In this document: piece after piece, positions 1 through 9,129 of the stretch
Position numbering within the stretch: position 1 is the first letter of the stretch
Layout of the letters: each line of letters starts with the position of its first letter
Assembly: GCF_030209175.1 (NCBI RefSeq)
Contig: NZ_JARVSM010000004.1
Coordinates: 1 to 64,000 of the forward strand
Length of the DNA: 64,000 nt
DNA from: Pseudomonas sp. efr-133-TYG-5
Lineage (GTDB): Bacteria; Pseudomonadota; Gammaproteobacteria; Pseudomonadales; Pseudomonadaceae
Direction: 5' to 3'
Position numbers and translations under genes: made by a program
The notes under the pieces: generated by a model
What the model was told of the DNA's origin: nothing
The model's database searches: none
The model's input: only the letters and a program-made list of their open reading frames with translations

Positions 1-171
1 AAAACCCTAAACTTGGCTCAGCAATCGTTGGTTACATCTTTGATTTCTCGCGGAGTAACTTGTGATGCTGATAATCTTGTTGACTATCAGTCTGACTCCA
101 CAAGCACCCACACGAATTGCTTGATTCAGTTGTTAAAGAGCGGTTGGTTAAGATCTTTCGTCTCAACCGAG
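1..171 (-). other. rRNA operon leader (upstream of 16S rRNA)
   Basis: Read on the minus strand, this stretch resembles the transcribed leader that precedes the Pseudomonas 16S rRNA gene. It lies directly downstream of two consensus promoters, carries a boxA antitermination element, and ends at the window edge with leader sequence I recognise from pseudomonad rrn operons. The mature 16S gene itself is not in the window. No protein reading frame here is credible. Confidence 0.8.
131..142 (-). promoter_or_regulatory. boxA antitermination element of the rrn leader
   Basis: The minus strand reads CGCTCTTTAACA, one base different from the enterobacterial rrn boxA consensus TGCTCTTTAACA. It sits about 30 nt downstream of the proximal rrn promoter, the usual place for the NusB/NusE loading site that makes rRNA transcription resistant to Rho. 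Confidence 0.85.
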
Positions 172-177
172 GCGCGC

Positions 178-205
178 ATTCTACAGCAGCCTCATTTGCT
201 GTCAA
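178..205 (-). promoter_or_regulatory. rrn promoter, proximal
   Basis: On the minus strand there is a perfect -35 TTGACA (200-205), a 16-bp spacer and -10 TAGAAT (178-183), followed by a GC-rich discriminator GCGCGCC. The short spacer and GC-rich discriminator are typical of stringently controlled rRNA promoters. Predicted start is near 171. Confidence 0.85.
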
Positions 206-287
206 GTGATTATTTTCAGAAGTTTTCGAAGATTTCCTCAACAACTTCAACCACTTGCGCTTCCGATCTCTCGTTAGCGGGAGGCGA

Positions 288-315
288 ATTCTACAGCGTT
301 AATCGCTGCTGTCAA
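288..315 (-). promoter_or_regulatory. rrn promoter, middle
   Basis: The minus strand carries TTGACA (310-315), a 16-bp spacer and TAGAAT (288-293), followed by TCGCCTCCC. Both hexamers and the spacer length are identical to those of the proximal promoter 110 bp downstream. Confidence 0.85.
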
Positions 316-489
316 CACCTCTTTTTCACCGCTTTCGACCGAGAAGATCGAACCGTTGAAAGCGCTTATAAACCGGCATTTTCAACTCCCTCCAGGCTTC
401 GATGAACTGAAGCAAGCCGCTGTCGAAAACCGTGTAACTCATTGAATCTCAAGGAGTTTTCCGTTTCGACTGCGCCGGAAGTGGGGCGA

Positions 490-517
490 ATTATAGACCT
501 CTGGAATCTGCCGTCAA
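490..517 (-). promoter_or_regulatory. rrn promoter, distal
   Basis: The minus strand carries TTGACG (512-517), a 16-bp spacer and a perfect TATAAT (490-495), followed by TCGCCCC. Spacer and discriminator match the two other rrn promoters, so this is probably the most upstream of a tandem set of three. Confidence 0.75.
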
Positions 518-601
518 CAGTTAATTTCGCTTTTCTTTCAATAAGTTGCAGATCGATCAAAAAACATCCAATCCCTTCTATATAAAGAGCAAAACCCCTC
601 G

Positions 602-617
602 CCTTCTATATAGAAGG
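602..617 (-). terminator. 16-bp perfect palindrome downstream of gcdG
   Basis: CCTTCTATATAGAAGG is a perfect palindrome starting 6 bp after the gcdG stop codon. A half copy, CCTTCTATATA, lies at 574-584, and a short T-run follows on the minus strand near 557-563. It could form a weak terminator separating gcdHG from the co-directional rrn promoters. The stem is AT-rich, so termination efficiency is doubtful. Confidence 0.4.
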
Positions 618-622
618 AATAC

Positions 623-1843
623 TCAGAGCACTCCTTCTTCTTTCAATGCGGCCACCGCCCCGGCGCCAAGACCCAGCACCCGCTGCAGAACCTCCAGCGT
701 GTGCTCTCCCAATAGAGGGGGCGCACGACGATACTCGACCGGCGTCTGAGACAACCGAATCGGACTGGCGACCTGCGGCACCATTCCTGCCAGCGCATGG
801 GGCAGCTCGATAGCCAAGCCACGGGATTTGACCTGAGGATCCTCGAACACCTGGGACAGATCGTTGATCGGCCCACACGGCACCCCGGCCTGCTCCAGCT
901 GAGTCACCCACTCGGCGGTGGTCTTGAAGACGGTCGCCTGGCGAATCAGCGGAATCAATACCGCCCGGTTCGCCACCCGCAGCTTATTGGTAGCGAAACG
1001 AGGATCATCCGCCCACTGCGGCTGACCGGCCACCTCGGCGAACTTGCGGAACTGGCCGTCATTGCCAACGGTTAGGATGAAGTCACCATCAGCCGTAGGA
1101 AAATCCTGATAAGGCACGATATTCGGGTGCGCATTGCCCAGACGCTTTGGTGCATTACCCGTGGTCAGGTAGTTCATCGCCTGGTTGGCCAGACAGGCCA
1201 CCTGCACATCCAGCAATGCCATATCGATATGCTGCCCACCGCCATCGTGATCACGGTGAGCCAGTGCCGCCAGGATGGCGACCGTCGAATACAGCCCGGT
1301 CAGGATGTCGGTCAGCGCCACACCGACTTTCACCGGCCCGGCACCCTCGTCACCCTCCGGGCGCCCGGTGAGGCTCATCAGCCCACCGAGCCCCTGGATC
1401 ATGAAGTCATAACCCGCCCGCTTGGCATACGGCCCGGTCTGACCGAAACCCGTGATCGAGCAGTAGATCAGATCCGGGTTGATCGCCTTCAGCGACTCAT
1501 AGTCCAGCCCGTAGGCGGCCAGACCACCGACCTTGAAGTTCTCGATGAGGATGTCGGACTTCGCCGCCAGCTCACGCACCAGCTTCTGCCCTTCGGCGCG
1601 CGTGAAGTCGATCGTCACCGATTGCTTGTTACGGTTGGCCGACAGGTAATAAGCCGCCTCGCTGGTGTTCTCGCCATAGGCGTCCTTGAGGAAGGGCGGA
1701 CCCCAGGCGCGCGTGTCGTCGCCATTGCCCGGACGCTCGACCTTGATCACTTCGGCGCCCAGGTCGGCAAGGATCTGCCCGGCCCACGGGCCGGCCAGCA
1801 CTCGCGATAAATCCAGTACCCGCAGATGCGACAGCGCGCCCAT
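623..1843 (-). CDS. gcdG: CaiB/BaiF family CoA-transferase, probable glutarate CoA-transferase
   Basis: A 406-residue family III CoA-transferase, expected to move CoA from succinyl-CoA or a similar donor onto glutarate in the cytoplasm during lysine/glutarate breakdown. The N-terminus shows the family pattern (LRVLDLSRVLAGPWAGQ), and the conserved GYD motif places the likely catalytic Asp at residue 146. ATG 1843 is chosen because AGGAG precedes it; an in-frame extension to 1894 has no such site. It lies 13 bp downstream of gcdH on the same strand, so they form an operon, and the substrate is inferred from that partner. Other class III substrates are possible. Confidence 0.85.
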   Translation of the reverse strand: MGALSHLRVLDLSRVLAGPWAGQILADLGAEVIKVERPGNGDDTRAWGPPFLKDAYGENTSEAAYYLSANRNKQSVTIDFTRAEGQKLVRELAAKSDILIENFKVGGLAAYGLDYESLKAINPDLIYCSITGFGQTGPYAKRAGYDFMIQGLGGLMSLTGRPEGDEGAGPVKVGVALTDILTGLYSTVAILAALAHRDHDGGGQHIDMALLDVQVACLANQAMNYLTTGNAPKRLGNAHPNIVPYQDFPTADGDFILTVGNDGQFRKFAEVAGQPQWADDPRFATNKLRVANRAVLIPLIRQATVFKTTAEWVTQLEQAGVPCGPINDLSQVFEDPQVKSRGLAIELPHALAGMVPQVASPIRLSQTPVEYRRAPPLLGEHTLEVLQRVLGLGAGAVAALKEEGVL

Positions 1844-1856
1844 GGTCGGTCTCCTA

Positions 1857-3038
1857 TTAATAGAACGCTTGCAGACCGGTTTGCGCACGGCCAAGGATCA
1901 GCGCGTGAACGTCATGGGTACCTTCATAGGTATTGACCACTTCCAGGTTGACCAGGTGGCGGGCCACGCCGAACTCGTCGGAGATGCCGTTGCCCCCGAG
2001 CATGTCGCGAGCCATGCGCGCGATATCCAGCGACTTGCCGCAGGAGTTGCGCTTCATGATCGAGGTGATTTCCACCGCGGCAGTGCCTTCATCTTTCATA
2101 CGCCCCAGACGCAGGCAGCCTTGCAGGGCCAGGGTGATTTCGGTCTGCATGTCGGCCAGCTTCTTCTGGATCAGTTGAGTGGCCGCCAGTGGGCGACCGA
2201 ACTGCTGACGATCCAGGGTGTACTGGCGCGCGGTGTGCCAGCAGAACTCGGCCGCGCCCAGCGCGCCCCAGGAGATGCCATAACGGGCGGAGTTGAGGCA
2301 GGTGAACGGGCCCTTCAAACCACGCACATCCGGGAAGATGTTCTCCTGCGGCACGAACACGTTGTCCATGACGATCTCACCGGTGATCGACGCACGCAGG
2401 CCAACCTTGCCGTGGATGGCCGGAGCACTCAGGCCTTTCCAACCCTTTTCCAGGACGAAGCCACGGATATCGCCGGCATCGTCCTTGGCCCAGACCACGA
2501 ACACGTCGGCGATCGGGCTGTTGGTGATCCACATCTTGGCGCCAGTGAGGCTGTAGCCGCCTTCGACTTTACGTGCACGCGTAATCATCGCGCCCGGGTC
2601 GGAACCGTGGTTCGGCTCGGTCAGGCCGAAGCAGCCGATCCATTCGCCGGACGCCAGTTTCGGCAGGTATTTCTGTTTCTGCGCTTCGGTACCGAATTCG
2701 TTGATCGGCACCATCACCAGCGAGGACTGCACGCTCATCATCGAACGGTAGCCGGAGTCGACGCGCTCGACTTCACGGGCAATCAGGCCGTAGCTGACGT
2801 AGTTGAGGCCGCTGCCACCGTACTGCTCGGGAATAGTCGCGCCCAGCAAGCCGACCTCACCCATTTCACGGAAGATCGCCGGGTCGGTCTTCTCATGGCG
2901 GAACGCCTCGAGGACACGCGGCGCGAGGCTCTGCTGGGCGAACTGCGCGGCGGTGTCGCGAATCATGCGTTCTTCTTCAGTCAGCTGTTGATCCAGCAGC
3001 AGGGGATCGATCCAGTTGAAGCTAGCTTTACCGCCCAT
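1857..3038 (-). CDS. gcdH: glutaryl-CoA dehydrogenase
   Basis: A 393-residue acyl-CoA dehydrogenase that oxidises and decarboxylates glutaryl-CoA to crotonyl-CoA with FAD, passing electrons to ETF. Sequence near the N-terminus ([17 protein letters not shown]) and the C-terminal [16 protein letters not shown] are typical of GcdH; Glu372 in YEGT is the expected catalytic base. Usual length for the family is about 390. The start at 3038 follows a GAGG element; the longer frame to 3122 adds an unrelated leader. It is first in the operon with gcdG and divergent from the LysR gene gcdR, the standard pseudomonad arrangement. Confidence 0.93.
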   Translation of the reverse strand: MGGKASFNWIDPLLLDQQLTEEERMIRDTAAQFAQQSLAPRVLEAFRHEKTDPAIFREMGEVGLLGATIPEQYGGSGLNYVSYGLIAREVERVDSGYRSMMSVQSSLVMVPINEFGTEAQKQKYLPKLASGEWIGCFGLTEPNHGSDPGAMITRARKVEGGYSLTGAKMWITNSPIADVFVVWAKDDAGDIRGFVLEKGWKGLSAPAIHGKVGLRASITGEIVMDNVFVPQENIFPDVRGLKGPFTCLNSARYGISWGALGAAEFCWHTARQYTLDRQQFGRPLAATQLIQKKLADMQTEITLALQGCLRLGRMKDEGTAAVEITSIMKRNSCGKSLDIARMARDMLGGNGISDEFGVARHLVNLEVVNTYEGTHDVHALILGRAQTGLQAFY

Positions 3039-3196
3039 GGGTGAGTCCTCGCAAATCGGGTGAATTAACGTGGCATTGATCCTAGGCGCGAGCAGCCAAA
3101 GCGGCAAACGAGGATTTCGCATCCTGTTGTGCTAATTTCTCACTCCGAAAGGTCGCCAGATGCCTTCCACGCGGCCGATTAGTGAGGTAGACGTAC

Positions 3197-4096
3197 ATGC
3201 GCCGCAAAATCCCCAGCACCACCGCCCTGATCAGCTTCGAAGCCGCCGCCCGCCACGAAAGCTTTACCCGGGCCGCCGAAGAACTTTCCCTCACCCAGGG
3301 TGCGATTTGCCGACAGATCGCCAGCCTTGAAGAGTTCCTCAATGTCGAACTGTTCCGACGCTCGCGCCGCGGTGTGAAGCTGACCGAGGCGGGGCTTTCC
3401 TACAGCCGCCGCGTCGCCACCCAACTCGATGCGGTCGAGCGCGACACCCTCTCGGTGATGGGCCAGCAAGGCACCAACGTGATCGAACTGGCGGTGGTGC
3501 CAACCTTCGGTACACAGTGGCTGCTGCCGCGGCTCAAGGATTTCCAGCACAAGCATCCGGAAGTGACGGTCAACCTGACCAACCGCACGCGGCCGTTTCT
3601 GTTCGCCGATACCGATTTCGATGCAGCGATCTACTTTGGCGATGCCGATTGGTCCGGTACCGAATCCCACAGGCTGATGGGCGAAAATCCGATGCCGGTG
3701 TGCAGCCCCGCCCTGCTCGGCAACCAGACGCATCTGAACGCCAGCGAAATCGCCGAACTGCCACTGCTGCAACAGACCACCCGCCCCTACGCGTGGCGGC
3801 AGTGGTTCAACCTGCAGCACCTCAACATCCCCCGTGACATGACCGGTCCGCGCTATGAACTATTCTCCATGCTCGCCCAGGCGGCCATGCATGACATGGG
3901 CGTGGCGCTGATTCCGCCCTTCCTGATCCAGCGTGAATTGGCGGAAAAACGCCTGGTGATCGCCAATCCCAATGCACTGTCGAGCATCAAGGCGTATTAC
4001 CTGATGATTCCGGAGCGCAAAGTGGAATCGGCATCACTCAAGGCTTTTCGGGACTGGTTGGTAACCCAGGCACATCGCTACAGCCTAGAAGAATAA
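3197..4096 (+). CDS. gcdR: LysR-type regulator of glutarate catabolism
   Basis: A 299-residue LysR regulator. Residues about 5-64 form the winged helix-turn-helix (RAAEELSLTQGAICRQIASLE), followed by a linker helix and a periplasmic-binding-protein-like effector domain. It is transcribed divergently from gcdH with 158 bp between the start codons, where its operator is expected. By family knowledge and location it should activate gcdHG in response to glutarate. The effector is inferred from position, not visible in the sequence. Confidence 0.85.
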   Translation: MRRKIPSTTALISFEAAARHESFTRAAEELSLTQGAICRQIASLEEFLNVELFRRSRRGVKLTEAGLSYSRRVATQLDAVERDTLSVMGQQGTNVIELAVVPTFGTQWLLPRLKDFQHKHPEVTVNLTNRTRPFLFADTDFDAAIYFGDADWSGTESHRLMGENPMPVCSPALLGNQTHLNASEIAELPLLQQTTRPYAWRQWFNLQHLNIPRDMTGPRYELFSMLAQAAMHDMGVALIPPFLIQRELAEKRLVIANPNALSSIKAYYLMIPERKVESASLKAFRDWLVTQAHRYSLEE

Positions 4097-4530
4097 AGGC
4101 TCACAGCAATTACTAACCCCGTAGTCAGGAAAACCAAAGCCCTACAGATATAAGTATTTGTCGCAAATAGACAGACTGTATACGAAGGTCGTACAGACGT
4201 CCCAAAAGCGCCTGTGGACGTGGCTTTGAGCCTCCATTCGCGACTCATTACGACCTATTCACGTCACCGATGAGAAAAATTTGCAGATTCGTCCAGAATC
4301 CTTGCAAGGCACGGCCTGCAAGGGATTCAACTGGCCATCTGCGACATTCGGTCACGGCATGACTTGTAGTTAATTTTCCGTCACCCGTCATAATCCCTTG
4401 AAGGGCATAAAGTTCGCCTGCAAAATGCCGCGCCCCGCCCTGATTCGGCGGGGTCGTGCTGATCGGCCGCCCCAGTCGCACCATCCGCAGTGCCTGGGTT
4501 TACTCAATAAGATCACGCAGGAGATTTGAC
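4097..4530. other. intergenic region upstream of pntAA
   Basis: These 434 bp contain no convincing gene; the short frames present lack ribosome sites and codon bias. The pntAA promoter must lie here. A weak candidate is TTGTAG (4364-4369) with CATAAT (4389-4394), but the 19-bp spacing is poor. AGGAG at 4519-4523 is the ribosome-binding site of the GTG-started pntAA. Confidence 0.4.
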
Positions 4531-5652
4531 GTGCACATTGGTGTTCCTCTCGAAACCCAGACCGGTGAAACACGGGTTGCTGCAACCCCGGAAACCATTA
4601 AAAAGCTGATCAGCCAAGGTCATAAGGTCACTGTGCAAACCGGCGCCGGCGTCAAAGCCAGTGTTGTCGACAGTGCCTATGAAGCGGCGGGCGCAAGCAT
4701 TGGCAGTGCCAACGATGCGTTCGGTGCCGAGCTGATTCTCAAAGTGGTCGCCCCCAGCGACGCCGAACTGGCGCTGATCAAGCGCGGCACGGTGCTGGTG
4801 GGCATGCTCAACCCCTTCAATAACGAAACCATCGCCAAAATGGCCGAGTGCGGGATTACTGCGTTCGCCCTCGAAGCGGCACCGCGTACCTCGCGGGCGC
4901 AGAGTCTCGATGTGTTGTCGTCGCAGGCGAACATTGCCGGCTACAAGGCGGTGTTGCTGGCTGCGCACTACTATCCGCGCTTCATGCCGATGCTGATGAC
5001 CGCTGCGGGCACCGTGAAAGCGGCGCGCGTGCTGATTCTTGGCGCCGGTGTGGCCGGGTTGCAGGCGATTGCCACGGCGAAACGTCTGGGTGCGGTGATC
5101 GAAGCGTCCGACGTGCGTCCGGCCGTGAAGGAACAGATCGAATCCCTCGGCGCCAAGTTCGTCGACGTGCCGTACGAGACCGATGAAGAGCGCGAATGCG
5201 CGGTCGGTGTCGGCGGTTACGCACGGCCTATGCCGGCGAGCTGGATGCAGCGTCAGGCTCAGGCCGTGCACGAGCGCGCCAAGCAGGCCGACATTGTCAT
5301 TACCACCGCCCTGATCCCGGGCCGCAAGGCGCCGACGCTGCTGAGCGCAGACACCGTGGCGCAGATGAAGCCCGGCTCGGTGGTCATCGACCTCGCTGCC
5401 GCCCAGGGCGGCAACTGCCCGCTGACCGTGGCCGATCAGGTGGTTGTGGCGAATGGCGTGACTATCGTCGGGCCGACCAACCTCGCTGGTGAAGTCGCCG
5501 CAGACGCCTCGGCGCTGTACGCGCGCAACCTGCTGGACTTCCTCAAGCTGGTGTTCACCAAAGAAGGCCAGTTCGACGTCAACCTCGAAGACGACATCGT
5601 CGCCGCGTGCCTGATGTGCCGCGACGGCCAAGTCATCCGCAAAAACGCCTAA
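4531..5652 (+). CDS. pntAA: NAD(P) transhydrogenase subunit alpha, part 1
   Basis: A 373-residue soluble NAD(H)-binding domain (dI) of the proton-translocating transhydrogenase, which uses the proton-motive force to reduce NADP+ with NADH at the cytoplasmic membrane. The N-terminus HIGVPLETQTGETRVAATP is diagnostic, and the Rossmann loop GAGVAGLQ lies at about residues 171-178. The GTG start at 4531 follows AGGAG by 7 bp; the upstream in-frame ATG has no such site. As usual in pseudomonads the alpha chain is split, the membrane part being encoded by the next gene 15 bp downstream. Confidence 0.95.
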   Translation: MHIGVPLETQTGETRVAATPETIKKLISQGHKVTVQTGAGVKASVVDSAYEAAGASIGSANDAFGAELILKVVAPSDAELALIKRGTVLVGMLNPFNNETIAKMAECGITAFALEAAPRTSRAQSLDVLSSQANIAGYKAVLLAAHYYPRFMPMLMTAAGTVKAARVLILGAGVAGLQAIATAKRLGAVIEASDVRPAVKEQIESLGAKFVDVPYETDEERECAVGVGGYARPMPASWMQRQAQAVHERAKQADIVITTALIPGRKAPTLLSADTVAQMKPGSVVIDLAAAQGGNCPLTVADQVVVANGVTIVGPTNLAGEVAADASALYARNLLDFLKLVFTKEGQFDVNLEDDIVAACLMCRDGQVIRKNA

Positions 5653-5667
5653 GCAGGGATTCAGACG

Positions 5668-5988
5668 ATGGAAGAGCTTATCTCCCCCGGTATCTACAAC
5701 CTGATCATCTTCGTGCTGGCGATTTATGTCGGCTACCACGTGGTCTGGAACGTTACACCTGCGCTGCACACTCCGCTGATGGCGGTGACCAATGCCATCT
5801 CCGCCATCGTGATTGTCGGCGCCATGCTCGCGGCGGCCCTCACCGTCACGCCGCTGGGCAAGACCATGGGTACCCTCGCCGTGGCCCTCGCCGCGGTCAA
5901 TGTGTTCGGTGGCTTCCTGGTCACCCGGCGCATGCTTGAGATGTTCAAGAAGAAAGCCCCAAAAGTAAAAGAAGAGGCGCCGAAGTAA
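5668..5988 (+). CDS. pntAB: NAD(P) transhydrogenase subunit alpha, part 2
   Basis: A 106-residue membrane protein with three predicted hydrophobic helices (about residues 8-28, 36-56 and 64-84) and a lysine-rich C-terminus. It supplies part of the proton channel domain (dII) of the transhydrogenase. Its TAA stop shares one base with the pntB ATG (TAATG), so the two genes are probably translationally coupled. Length and position match split PntA systems. Confidence 0.93.
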   Translation: MEELISPGIYNLIIFVLAIYVGYHVVWNVTPALHTPLMAVTNAISAIVIVGAMLAAALTVTPLGKTMGTLAVALAAVNVFGGFLVTRRMLEMFKKKAPKVKEEAPK

Positions 5989-7421
5989 TGAGCATGAACC
6001 TCGTCACGACGCTCTACCTGATCGCGTCGATCTGCTTCATCCAGGCCCTCAAAGGCCTGTCGCACCCGACCACGTCGCGCCGCGGCAACCTGTTCGGCAT
6101 GCTGGGCATGGCGCTGGCCATCCTCACCACCGTCGGCCTGATCTACAAGCTCGGCGCTGAGCTGGCCACGGCCGGTATCGGCTACGTGATTGTCGGCCTG
6201 CTGATCGGCGGCACCGCCGGTTCGATCATGGCCAAGCGCGTGGAAATGACCAAGATGCCGGAACTGGTCGCTTTCATGCACAGCATGATCGGCCTGGCGG
6301 CGGTGTTCATCGCGATCGCTGCCGTGGTCGAGCCGCAGTCGCTGGGCATCGTCAAGCAACTGGGCGATTCGATCCCGGCGGGTAACCGTCTGGAGCTGTT
6401 CCTCGGCGCGGCGATTGGTGCAATCACGTTCTCCGGTTCGGTGATCGCCTTCGGCAAGCTGTCGGGCAAGTACAAGTTCCGCCTGTTTCAGGGTGCGCCG
6501 GTACAGTTCGCCGGTCAGCACAAGCTGAACGCCGTCCTGGGCCTGGCGACACTGGTGCTGGGCGTGACCTTCATGCTCACCGGCAACCTCGCCGCGTTCG
6601 CGCTGATGCTGGCCCTGGCCTTCGTCATGGGCGTGCTGATCATCATCCCGATCGGCGGTGCCGACATGCCGGTGGTGGTGTCGATGCTCAACAGCTATTC
6701 CGGTTGGGCGGCGGCGGGTATCGGCTTCTCGCTGAACAACTCGATGCTGATCATCGCTGGCTCGCTGGTGGGTTCGAGCGGTGCGATCCTCTCGTACATC
6801 ATGTGCAAGGCGATGAACCGTTCCTTCTTCAATGTGCTGCTGGGCGGCTTCGGCAATACCGCAGACGCAGGGCCTGCTGGCGCGAAAGAGGCGCGTCCGG
6901 TGAAATCCGGTTCGGCCGACGACGCGACCTTCCTGCTGACCAACGCCGACACCGTGATCATCGTTCCGGGTTACGGCCTGGCGGTGGCCCGTGCGCAGCA
7001 TGCGCTGAAGGAGCTGACCGAAAAGCTGACCCACCACGGCGTGACCGTGAAGTACGCGATTCACCCAGTGGCCGGGCGCATGCCGGGTCACATGAACGTA
7101 CTGCTGGCCGAGGCCGAAGTGCCGTACGACCAGGTGTTCGAGATGGAAGACATCAACTCCGAGTTCGGCCAGGCCGACGTGGTGCTGGTGCTCGGCGCGA
7201 ACGACGTGGTCAACCCGGCCGCCAAGAACGATCCGAAATCGCCGATTGCCGGCATGCCGATTCTCGAAGCGTTCAAGGCCAAGACCATCATCGTCAACAA
7301 GCGCTCCATGGCCAGCGGCTATGCGGGTCTGGACAACGAACTGTTCTACCTGGACAAGACCATGATGGTGTTCGGCGACGCCAAGAAAGTCATCGAAGAC
7401 ATGGTCAAAGCGGTCGAGTAA
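5988..7421 (+). CDS. pntB: NAD(P) transhydrogenase subunit beta
   Basis: A 477-residue subunit with about nine hydrophobic helices in the first 270 residues (rest of dII) and the NADP(H)-binding dIII at the C-terminus. The nucleotide loop VPGYGLAVARAQH is visible with Gly328, and the conserved stretches HPVAGRMPGHMNVLLAEA and GANDVVNPAAK follow. It completes the pntAA-AB-B operon and makes NADPH from NADH for biosynthesis and redox defence. A strong terminator follows 18 bp after the stop. Confidence 0.96.
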   Translation: MSMNLVTTLYLIASICFIQALKGLSHPTTSRRGNLFGMLGMALAILTTVGLIYKLGAELATAGIGYVIVGLLIGGTAGSIMAKRVEMTKMPELVAFMHSMIGLAAVFIAIAAVVEPQSLGIVKQLGDSIPAGNRLELFLGAAIGAITFSGSVIAFGKLSGKYKFRLFQGAPVQFAGQHKLNAVLGLATLVLGVTFMLTGNLAAFALMLALAFVMGVLIIIPIGGADMPVVVSMLNSYSGWAAAGIGFSLNNSMLIIAGSLVGSSGAILSYIMCKAMNRSFFNVLLGGFGNTADAGPAGAKEARPVKSGSADDATFLLTNADTVIIVPGYGLAVARAQHALKELTEKLTHHGVTVKYAIHPVAGRMPGHMNVLLAEAEVPYDQVFEMEDINSEFGQADVVLVLGANDVVNPAAKNDPKSPIAGMPILEAFKAKTIIVNKRSMASGYAGLDNELFYLDKTMMVFGDAKKVIEDMVKAVE

Positions 7422-7439
7422 CCCTCGCCAGCAATGCAC

Positions 7440-7466
7440 AACGCCCCGACTCGTCGGGGCGTTTTT
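7440..7466 (+). terminator. intrinsic terminator of pnt operon
   Basis: AACGCCCCGAC / GTCGGGGCGTT forms an 11-bp GC-rich stem with a 2-base centre, followed by a T-run. It lies just after pntB. Confidence 0.9.
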
Positions 7467-7635
7467 GTTTGCGCAAACCGTCGGACAATTTGCCGCGTTG
7501 TTGCAGATCCGGTAACGGTGTTTTACTGGAAACCCGCGAAATAGACGCCTCGTTTGCGACCTTGGTAGCGGGACAGGCGCCCGCGAAATTCACTAGACTG
7601 CGCATCCTGCTACTCGCTGCCCGAGATAATAATCC

Positions 7636-9129
7636 ATGTACCGTGACCGTATTCGCCTGCCTTCGTTGTTGGACAAAGTGATGAGCGCCGCCGACGCAGC
7701 CGCTCTGATTGAAGACGGCATGACCGTCGGCATGAGCGGTTTCACCCGCGCCGGCGAAGCCAAGGCTGTCCCTCATGCGCTGGCCGAACGGGCCAAGGTC
7801 ACGCCGCTGAAGATCAGCCTGATGACCGGCGCCAGCCTGGGCAACGACCTCGACAAGCAACTGACCGAGGCCGGCGTGCTGTCGCGGCGCATGCCGTTCC
7901 AGGTCGACAGCACCCTGCGCAAGGCAATCAATGCCGGCGAAGTGATGTTCATCGACCAGCACCTGTCCGAGACCGTCGAACAACTGCGCAACCAGCAATT
8001 GAAGCTGCCGGACATCGCCGTGATCGAAGCCGTGGCCATTACCGAGCTGGGGCACATCGTGCCGACCACGTCGGTGGGCAACTCGGCGAGCTTCGCGATT
8101 TTCGCCAAACAGGTGATCGTCGAGATCAACCTGGCGCACAACGCCAATCTCGAAGGCCTGCATGACATCTATATCCCGACCTATCGCCCGACCCGCACGC
8201 CGATCCCGCTGGTAAAAGTCGATGACCGTATCGGCAGCACCGCGATCCCGATTCCGCCGGAGAAGATCGTTGCCATCGTCGTCACCCAGCAACCGGACTC
8301 GCCGTCCACCGTGCTGCCGCCGGACGCCGACACCAAAGCCATCGCCGATCACCTGATCGCGTTCTTCAAGCAGGAAGTCGACGGCGGGCGCATGACCAAC
8401 AAGCTCGGCCCGTTGCAGGCCGGCATCGGCAGCATTGCCAACGCAGTGATGTGCGGGCTGATCGACTCGCCGTTCGAAGACCTGACCATGTACTCCGAAG
8501 TGCTGCAGGATTCGACCTTCGACCTCATCGATGCCGGCAAGCTGAGCTTTGCCTCGGGCAGCTCGATCACCCTGTCGGAGCGGCGCAACAGCGACGTGTT
8601 CGGCAACCTGGAGAAATACAAAGACAAGCTGGTGCTGCGTCCGCAGGAGATCTCCAACCATCCGGAAGTGGTCCGGCGCCTGGGCATCATCGGCATCAAC
8701 ACCGCGCTGGAGTTCGACATCTATGGCAACGTCAACTCTACCCACGTCTGCGGCACGCGGATGATGAACGGCATCGGTGGCTCCGGCGACTTCGCGCGCA
8801 ATGCGCACCTGGCGGTCTTCGTGACCAAATCGATTGCCAAGGGCGGCGCGATCTCCAGCGTGGTGCCGATGGTCAGCCACGTCGACCATACCGAGCATGA
8901 CGTCGACATCCTCGTGACCGAGGTGGGCCTGGCCGACCTGCGTGGCCTGGCGCCGCGGGAGCGAGCTCGCGCCATCATCGACAACTGTGTACACCCGGAC
9001 TACCGCCAGGCGCTGGACGATTACTTCACCGCTGCCTGCGCCATTGGCGGCCATACCCCGCACATCCTGCGGGACGCGCTGAGCTGGCACATGAATCTGG
9101 AAGAAACCGGACGCATGCTCGCGGTGTAA
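7636..9129 (+). CDS. acetyl-CoA hydrolase / succinate:acetate-type CoA transferase
   Basis: A 497-residue class I CoA-transferase of the Cat1/AarC/ScpC type, probably exchanging CoA between succinyl-CoA or propionyl-CoA and acetate. Features include GMSGFTRAGEAKAVP near the N-terminus and GPLQAGIGSIANAV followed by TMYSEVLQDS, where Glu288 is the expected catalytic residue forming the glutamyl-CoA thioester. It resembles PAO1 PA5445. It has its own upstream region after the pnt terminator, so it is probably monocistronic. The physiological substrate pair (acetate detoxification or propionate metabolism) cannot be read from the sequence. Confidence 0.88.
   Translation: MYRDRIRLPSLLDKVMSAADAAALIEDGMTVGMSGFTRAGEAKAVPHALAERAKVTPLKISLMTGASLGNDLDKQLTEAGVLSRRMPFQVDSTLRKAINAGEVMFIDQHLSETVEQLRNQQLKLPDIAVIEAVAITELGHIVPTTSVGNSASFAIFAKQVIVEINLAHNANLEGLHDIYIPTYRPTRTPIPLVKVDDRIGSTAIPIPPEKIVAIVVTQQPDSPSTVLPPDADTKAIADHLIAFFKQEVDGGRMTNKLGPLQAGIGSIANAVMCGLIDSPFEDLTMYSEVLQDSTFDLIDAGKLSFASGSSITLSERRNSDVFGNLEKYKDKLVLRPQEISNHPEVVRRLGIIGINTALEFDIYGNVNSTHVCGTRMMNGIGGSGDFARNAHLAVFVTKSIAKGGAISSVVPMVSHVDHTEHDVDILVTEVGLADLRGLAPRERARAIIDNCVHPDYRQALDDYFTAACAIGGHTPHILRDALSWHMNLEETGRMLAV

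Noticed and set aside
13..405. A 130-codon plus-strand frame in the rrn leader region
   Set aside because: It lies across consensus rrn promoters and boxA on the opposite strand and has no ribosome site or familiar sequence.
4248..4484. A 78-codon minus-strand frame upstream of pntAA
   Set aside because: No ribosome site, no recognisable motif and composition like non-coding DNA.
4531..5988. Frameshifted transhydrogenase alpha chain
   Set aside because: The alpha chain is encoded by two genes with separate ribosome sites, which is normal for pseudomonads, not a broken single gene.
5733..7439. A 568-codon minus-strand frame opposite pntAB-pntB
   Set aside because: His/Gln/Arg-rich antisense frame covering conserved transhydrogenase genes and running into their terminator.
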